Assembly (NCBI GenBank): GCA_026874595.1
Contig: CM049314.1
Coordinates: 634,318-698,317, forward strand
DNA length: 64,000 nt
Origin: Sipunculus nudus
Taxonomy: Eukaryota > Annelida > Sipuncula > Golfingiida > Sipunculidae
Reading direction: 5' to 3'
In this document: piece by piece, positions 57,177 through 64,000 of the stretch
Layout: every line of letters starts with the position of its first letter
How positions within the stretch are numbered: position 1 is the first letter of the stretch
Position numbers and translations under genes: made by a program
The notes under the pieces: generated by a model
The model's input: the letters and a program-made list of their open reading frames with translations, nothing else
What the model was told of the DNA's origin: nothing
The model's database searches: none

Positions 57177-57910
57177 AAAGAATTGATGCTCCTTTTTTAA
57201 GTATAGCCGCGATAACCCTAGGTTGTTATAACCCTATAGGGTAACAACCCTAGTCAACTTAAGTTTAGGACCATAACATTATATTTAAGATAACAGTGAA
57301 TAAATTATCATTTCAGACCTGAGAAATGACCTTATGTTGAAATATTAGGCTTATGTTGATTTCTTAAGTTGATCAAATCAAGCTAAGTTGATCAACTTAT
57401 GCTTAAGTGGATTCTTATGTTGATCAGCTTAAGCTTTAGTTGATCAACTTATGCTTAAGTGGATTCTTATGTTGATCAGCTTAAGCTTAAGTTGATCAAC
57501 TTATGCTATGTTGAATGGTAAGTTGATCAACTTATGCTATGTTGATCGACTTAAGCTTCAACATAGCATAAGTTGATCAACTTAAATCAACTTAACTTAA
57601 GTTGAATTCTTAAGTTGATCTTAAGTTGATCAACTTATGCTATGTTGAATAGTAAGTTGATCAACTTATGCTATGTTGATCGACTTAAGCTTATGTTGAA
57701 TGGTAAGTTGATCAACTTATGCTATGTTGATCGACTTAAGCTTATGTTGAATGGTAAGTTTATCAACTTAATCTATGTTGATCAAATTAAACTTATGTTG
57801 AATCGTAAGTTGATCAGCTTAGGCTTTGTTGAATCTGACTTTGCACTTGAGATTATGTCGAATAGTTACTTTCATACATACAAACATACATACAAACATA
57901 CGTACAAACA
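57177..57910. repeat. Palindromic block with CCCTAGG hairpin
   Basis: Matches 5,877-5,950 (hairpin) and 11,560-11,780, then GATC-centred palindromes including the 93-bp palindrome at 57,557-57,649. A frame with repeated KLINLCYVDRLKLMLNGK is translation of the palindromes and not a gene. A (CATA)n-like run leads into the next satellite piece. Confidence 0.9.
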
Positions 57911-57914
57911 TAGA

Positions 57915-58200
57915 TATACGAGTAGCGTTGAACCACACCCTGGCACTTCCGGGTCCCCCTGAAAACCCGAAACAAATCTCTTGATTATTTAATTATCTTG
58001 AAAACTCAGGTAGGCTGGAATCGCACAATTTCAACGGGAAGTGCGCAATGCGGCTTGAAACACGAAAAAAGTTCCATTTCGCATATACGAGTAGCGTCAA
58101 ACCACACCCTGGCACTTCCAGGTCCCCCTGAAAACCCGAAACAATTCTCTTGATTATTATTTAATTATCTTGAAAACTCAGGTAGGCTGGAATCGCACAA
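57915..58200 (+). repeat. 169-bp satellite, about 1.7 units, detached
   Basis: Starts mid-unit at ATATACGAGTAGCGTTGAAC and ends mid-unit at GGCTGGAATCGCACAATTAC. Same orientation as the main array, from which it is separated by 2.2 kb. Confidence 0.95.
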
Positions 58201-58205
58201 TTACC

Positions 58206-58735
58206 AGTTCCTCAACTTTAAGTTTCGGACCATAACACTAAGTGTTGGACCATAACACTATACGTTTAAGAGCATACCAGTGTAAAGAAAGCAGGAGATG
58301 GCAAGTACGAATTCAGCTTTTTTTCAACATATTATATATGCGCTTTTATTTTTCTCCTACTTGTAAGGGAAGGGCGCACTATTTTGACCACTTGTAAGCT
58401 TGAAAAACTGCCATTTTCTTCACATATAACAGTTTTTCAACTTTAAGTTTAGGACCATAACATTGTAATTATCCCAAAAAATTTGCAAGTAAATTTAAGT
58501 TTCGGACCATAACATTCTAAGTTAAGGACCATAACATTGTAAAGATCCCAAAAATTGGCAAGTTCACGCTAAGCTCCGAGGTGGCGCTTAGCTAACCCTA
58601 ACCCTAGACCAAAACATTTTTAAGTTGAATGTCATTTTCAACTTAAGATTTTTACCTCTTAAGTTGAAATTTACAAAAATTAAGTTGATTTTAAGACCAA
58701 ATTTACACTTTTTCAACTTACATTAAGTTTGGGAC
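58206..58735. repeat. TTTAGGACCATAACA units leading to telomeric repeats
   Basis: Units such as TAAGTTTCGGACCATAACAC at 58,220-58,550, then CTAACCCTAACCCTAGACC at about 58,590 and AAGTTGAA-rich sequence. The motif's TTTAGG half and telomeric TTAGGG share five bases, which may be coincidence. Confidence 0.75.
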
Positions 58736-58739
58736 TCTA

Positions 58740-58812
58740 GCCCTAACCCTAACCCTAACCCTAACCCTAACCTAACCCTAACCCTAACCCTAACCCTAAC
58801 CCTAACCCTAAT
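58740..58812 (-). repeat. Interstitial telomeric repeat tract
   Basis: Twelve CCCTAA units on the plus strand (TTAGGG on the minus strand) with one CCTAA slip near 58,770. Pure enough to be fairly recent. With the C-rich strand reading left to right, a terminal telomere of this orientation would cap the left side, yet 58.7 kb of DNA lies to its left, so it is internal. Confidence 0.97.
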
Positions 58813-59229
58813 TAGATTCCTAAAACTTAAACCAAACCTCAAAAACGACTAAGTCAAACCATTTTTTGACAAATCCTGCGGTTAGCCCGATTTCTTTTAC
58901 AATCTTTTTCCTTACATTCCATATTTTATAAAATTTATAAAAAAAAGCCTGACCACTTCATTTTTGAAAAAAAAATGTTGAATAAAAAAAAAAACATTCG
59001 GTCCTAAGGGGATGGTTAAGTACTGGCCAGTGGTCACGTGACTACTTTGACTACTTTTGACCACTGGTCAAAAGCACTTTCATGGTGCTACAATCTAACA
59101 AAGTCTAACAAAAAATGGTATCACGTTTAAATAAAATGGTTAGTTAACCACGTTTTTTAGTCCTAATTTTTTTTCACTGGTATCTAATTAGGCGCTCTTG
59201 CTAATTAAGCCCTTCACCCCCCCTGACCT
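58813..59229. other. AT-rich sequence, no gene seen
   Basis: Contains an E-box-like palindrome GTCACGTGAC near 59,032 and an imperfect inverted pair ACTGGCCAGTGGTC and GACCACTGGT at 59,024-59,075. No ORF or splice structure is convincing. Confidence 0.5.
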
Positions 59230-59780
59230 CTGAGATAGTGGCAAATTCAGCCGAGGTGTCACTTTTTATTAATGTGCATATAATTTTGTCATTTATTAAG
59301 TTTCGACCTTTAAACTCAGGATATTTGTAAAAGTCAGTAAAACTGATATTTTGGAAAAGAAAAAAAAATTTTAACTTTAAAAGTTTTTGAAAAAATTGAG
59401 TTTAAAAATGTAGGACCGAAAGTACTAAATTCAACTTAAGGCTAACCATGACTGATTTTAAGCGTTTAAAAACCCAGTAAAAACATAGAAAACGTCATTT
59501 ATATGGTGAACTGTCGTCTGCTATCAGTTTTTATCACCGTCTGGAACGCAAAAACAAAAAATTTAAAGTTGAATAAAAAAAAAATAAACATTTAAAATTT
59601 TTCATTTTTAAATTTGAAATTTACTCATAAATTATGCAAAACGCATATTTTGTTTGTTTTCTTTTCCAAATACAAACAGGAATGCGATTACAGAACCAAA
59701 CCAGGGCAAAAATTGATTTTTCCAAGTTTATTCGATAATTATTAGCATAATTTTAAATTTTAAGAAATTTTCATTTTCAC
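59230..59780 (+). repeat. Second copy of the 56.49-57.06 kb segment
   Basis: Aligns with the first copy throughout with scattered substitutions and small indels. Like the first copy it is followed by AAGAATTGATGCTCCTTTTT and the CCCTAGG module, so the duplication continues into the mosaic. Confidence 0.9.
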
Positions 59781-59784
59781 GACT

Positions 59785-60200
59785 TTAAAGAATTGATGCT
59801 CCTTTTTCAGGATAGCCGCTATAACCCTAGGGTTAACAACCCTAGTCAACTATGTTTCGGACCATAACATTAAAAATTGTCATTTCAGACCTGAGAAATG
59901 GCCTTTGGAGTCCGATCGGTCAGTCAGACTCCATCGGGTCAAGAAAAATGAGTTCTCCTCATGTGTCATCTATACCTTATGTTGAATGGTAAGTTGATCA
60001 ACTTATGATATGTTGATCGACTTAACTTAAGTTGAATTCTTAAGTTGATTTAAGTTGATCAATTTATGCTATATGGAATGGTAAGTTGATCAACTTATAT
60101 CAACTTAACTTAAGTTGAATTCTTAAGTTGATCTTAAGTTGATCAACTTATGATATGTTGAATGGTAAGTTGATCAACTTATGCTATGTTGATCGACTTA
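59785..60200 (+). repeat. Mosaic junction before the right long duplication
   Basis: Shares with 5,880-6,240, 7,510-7,900 and 9,300-9,690 the hairpin, GGAGTCCGATCGGTCAGTCA, CTCATGTGTCATCTATACCT and the palindromes. The right long duplication (from 60,201) begins within the palindromes. Confidence 0.9.
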
Positions 60201-63200
60201 AGCTTCAACATAGCATAAGTTGATCAACTTAAATCAACTTAACTTAAGTTGAATTCTTAAGTTGATCTTATGTTGATCAACTTATGCTATGTTGAATGGA
60301 AAGTTGATCAACTTATGCTATGTTGATCGACTTAAGCTTATGTTGAATGGTAAGTTGATCAACTTATGCTATGTTGATCGACTTAAGCTTATGTTGAATG
60401 GTAAGTTGACCAACTTAGGCTATGTTGATTACTTAAGTTGAATCTGACTTTAGATTAAAAATTATTTCGATGCTATAACCTTGTTATACTGAACAACCTC
60501 GTTATTATGTCCAACTTGGTCATTATGAACATCCTCAATATTATGAAAAACCTCGTTATTATGAACAACCTCGTTATACTGTCCAACCGGGTTTTTTTTT
60601 AACAACCAGGTTATAATCGACAGGATCGTTTTATAGAACTATCTTGGCAGAATGAACAACATGGTTATAATGGACAACCTTTGTGTATGTATCTATATAT
60701 GTGTACATGTATGCATATTCTACTCAAGGACGTGGCGCACCCTGTAGTTTTACGTCACTATTATGGTCCTAAACTTATAGTTTACTCTAGGACGTGGCTC
60801 ACCCTGCAGTTGTAAGCCACTATTATGGTCCTAAACTTATAGCTTACCCTAGCACGTGGCGCCCCTACAGTTGTAAGTCACTATTATGGTCCTAAACTTA
60901 AGAGTTTTATGGTGCGAACTGTTATGTCAAGGAAATGCAGTTCATCAAGCGTACAAGTGGTCAATGAAAATCCTCGTAATTATGAACAACCTCGTTATTG
61001 TGAACAACCTCGTTATACTGTCCATCCTATTGTGAACAACCCGGTTACAATGTAAAACCTGGTTATAATGAACAATTTTGTTATTATGAACAACCTGATT
61101 ATTACGAACAACCTGGTTATAGTGAACAACTTGGTTTTAATGAACAACCTCGTTATTATGGACAACCTCACTATTATGAACAACCTCGTTATTATGAAGT
61201 ACCTTGTCAGATTGAAGAACATGGTTATAATGGACAACCTTGCATTATGACCAGGTTGTTCATAATAACCAGGTTGTTCATTATAACTAGGTTGGACATA
61301 ATATCGAGGTTGCTCATTAAAACAAGGTTTATCATTATAACAAGGTTGCTCTTTATAACCAGATTGGACATTTTGACCAGATTGCTCATAATAACCAGGT
61401 GGTTCATTATAACAAGGTTGTTCATTATATGAAGGTTGGGCATAAAAGCGAGGTTGTTCATTATAACGATGTTGTTTATTATAACGAGGTTGGTCATAAT
61501 AATCGGGGTTGGACATAATAAGCAGATTGTTCATTATAACTAGGTTTTCATTATAGTGATGTTGGACATAATAACGAGGTTGTTCATTATAACCAGGTTG
61601 TTCATTGGACAGTATAACATAGTTTATCATTATAACAAGTTCATTATAGCAAAGTTGTTTATAATAACCAGGTTGTTCATAGATACGAGGTTGTTCATAA
61701 TAACCATGTTGTTCACAATGACCAGGTTGGACATTATAACCAGGTTGTTCATAATAAGAGGGTTGTTCATTATAACCAGATTGTTCATTTTGACCAGGTT
61801 GGACATTATAATCTGCTTGGACCTTAAAGTCAGGTTTGAACTAATAACGAGGGTGTTCATAACCAGGTTGGCCATAATAACAAAGTTGTTGATTAAAGCA
61901 AGGTTGGTCATTATAACCAGGTTTTTCATTTTAACCAAGATGTTCATTATAACCAAGTTTTTCATTAAAACAACGTTGTTCATAATAACGAGGTTTTAAA
62001 TTAAAATATGGTTGTTTATTATAATGAGGTTTTTCATTATAAAAATGTTGTTCATAATGATGTTGTTCATTATAACCAGGTTGTTCATTATAACCAGGTT
62101 TTTCATAATAACACGGTTGTTCATAATAACAATGTTGTTCATTATAACAAGGTTTTTTTTTCATTTTAGCCAGGTTAATCTAAGAACGACGTTTTTCATA
62201 ATGAAGTTGTTCATTATAACCGGGTTGGTCATAATAACCAGGTTGTACTATCACAAACGAGACGGTATTTTATTGCAGATTTTCACTAACACACTGTCTC
62301 TGTCTGTCTGTCTCTCTCTCTCTTTTATCTCATTCTCTCACTCCCCTTGCACTGAAACAACATAACAAATCGAAAAAGACCGTAAACATTTTCATACTAT
62401 ATATTTTATAGAATTCACAGCTTGTCTTCGAACATGAAGTTGGCATTGTTGCGGCATTGCAAAACATTATAATGAAATGGTTTAAAAGATTACAGTAGCA
62501 TAATACTGAAATTAATGACGAACATGCAAAAAGAAAAATACCTGTTGATATGTGCATTTTGCAAAGGAATCATTTCACAAGATTAAAAAGCGTTTACTGA
62601 AAACTAGACCTAAGGAGAAAATTACCATTTTGATATTTATCTCTTTTCCGAGAGCGGCGTGCTCTTAAGTTAATAAATTTACACAGTGTCGACTATCTCT
62701 TATCATTTACATTCAACCAGAATGCGAAACATTTTAAAAAGGATGTAATTTTAGAGATACAATATATGAATATTAAACAATTGCAAAAGACACCTATGAA
62801 CACAAGTGACGTTTTATGTCTATGCGTTTTTATTCTAAGTATGAAAGCACAGCAATACATATTCCATCATGATACGTAACCGTTTTCTCAAGGTAGATGA
62901 CTGAAACACACTAGAGACGTTGTATGGTATATATAAACTATTCAAGTCTGTATAAATAAATGGAAGAAAGAATATGTTATGGAAAAGGGGAAACATAAAC
63001 ACATATAATAAGGAAATCATAATGGAAAGTCGTACATATTTTGCACCGGCCAAACATATGAACAAAAGAAAGAAAATGTATTCATTAAAAATATACCATA
63101 CATTTATATACACTTTACATATATATATTTACAAGATTATATACATGAAATCCTATATACAAAACTGTCTTTGAAACCGCGTCGTTAATAGCGATTATAG

Positions 63201-64000
63201 TCGTATAGTGAAGCAGATGTTTTACAGAAAGGAAAATTTGGAGGTAACGTATACATCGTTATATTTCAACAGATGCTTTTACAAACTAAGCCTAACAGCG
63301 TTGCAGAAAGCTACATAATAATTACAAACAGTTTTGAAATTATACACTTTTATCACATTGAAAGAAACAGAAAACAACATATACACATATACATATATAT
63401 ATGTATGTTTTTATATTACTGTTTGTCTTACATGGGTATACCCTAACAGCGTTGCAGAAAGGTAAATAATAATTAAGAACCGTTTTGCAATTATGGTTCA
63501 TGGGGAATCACGTAACATCTCCCCCTTTTTAAAAAGCATAATGCAGTTCATTTACTTTAAGAGCATATATATAAGGTCCATTATACAAAGTCTTTGGTAT
63601 TATAATGAAATGCAAGAAAGGAAGCACTGATGATCTTCCCTGGTTATTTTAGTGCATCTACCGGCGGATTTAACCAAATGGAAAACATTATGAAAAGTGT
63701 TTCACGAATTAAACTTGTGGGTAGAGGTTACCAGCACATATCCCACATCACTGGTTCTCAGTACCAGTGTTCCCTATCTACCTACTAAACCTAATGATGA
63801 CCCGATCCTCAGGCGTCATAGCGCACCGGCCTTCTGACAACGCGGCCACAGCGTGTAACAGTTGGGGCAGCTTCTCGTGGCCAGTAGGGGTCGTTTCCTT
63901 AATGCAGGTTTCTTTTCAAACTATGTAAAAATTTAAAAAATAACAGTGGTATAATAAAAAAGAAAAAAAAATGCTAAAGATATCTGTCGATGTGTGCATT
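60201..64000 (+). repeat. Right copy of the long direct duplication (cut by window end)
   Basis: Counterpart of 1-3,757. Includes the inverted 18-bp arrays (60,480-61,243 and 61,244-62,250), the 62-bp repeats at about 60,720-60,900 and the plain AT-rich part. The extra length comes mainly from one additional palindromic unit near 60,330-60,400. Multi-frame ORFs up to 205 codons come from the 18-bp period. Confidence 0.95.
61006..62250. repeat. 18-bp minisatellite with orientation switch at about 61,243
   Basis: Same layout as 715-2,010: GAACAACCTGGTTAT-type units to about 61,243, then GGTTGTTCATTATAACCAGG-type units. The switch is preserved in both copies, so it predates the long duplication. 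Confidence 0.9.

Noticed and set aside
1-64000. tRNA or rRNA genes
   Set aside because: No intact A/B-box pair with a foldable cloverleaf and no rRNA core sequence was seen on reading. A covariance-model scan could not be run here.

Overview
The window looks like repeat-dominated, AT-rich nuclear DNA from an animal, most likely a marine invertebrate; the species cannot be fixed from sequence alone. The evidence is a vertebrate-type telomeric tract (CCCTAA)n at about 58.74 kb, protein fragments of metazoan families (a p53-family DNA-binding segment, a Cbl-type C-terminal UBA domain, a BTB segment, a Crypton-like tyrosine recombinase), GT/AG splice-like junctions, and very abundant satellites and (TA)n or (CATA)n microsatellites. 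No complete, conventional protein-coding gene is visible. There are no bacterial-style operons, rRNA genes or tRNA genes that I can support.

Layout. (1) 1-3,757 is the left copy of a long direct duplication whose right copy is 60,201-64,000; it holds GATC-centred palindromes, an inverted pair of 18-bp minisatellite arrays and about 1.9 kb of plain AT-rich sequence. (2) 3.9-20.6 kb is a mosaic of tandem blocks: a 103-bp tandem, a 1,785-bp tandem, a 0.85-1.0 kb tandem, three stray units of a 169-bp satellite, blocks of a TTTAGGACCATAACA motif and a second 18-bp array. (3) About 21.5-34.4 kb is an island of low-repeat sequence with most of the recognisable protein fragments, several diverged internal duplications and two near-perfect snapback inverted repeats. 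(4) 34.4-37.3 kb is a diverged copy of the 3.9-6 kb mosaic. (5) 37.77-40.35 kb is a 215-bp satellite with a 430-bp higher-order repeat. (6) 40.35-41.5 kb is low-copy DNA with one possible minus-strand micro-gene. (7) 41.5-43.05 kb is a third 18-bp array. (8) 43.06-55.72 kb is about 75 units of the 169-bp satellite with nested higher-order duplications. (9) 55.7-60.2 kb holds short duplications, palindromes, two more 169-bp units and the interstitial telomeric tract, before the right copy of the long duplication begins.

The protein fragments do not form a pathway that can be read from order or orientation. They are mostly short, plus-strand, single-exon-sized and interrupted, so pseudogenes, captured gene pieces or isolated exons are the cautious reading. 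The most distinctive architecture is non-coding: one vocabulary of modules (18-bp minisatellite, AAGTTGATCAACTT palindromes, TTTAGGACCATAACA, the 169-bp satellite) is reshuffled across the whole window, as expected of a subtelomeric or pericentromeric domain.
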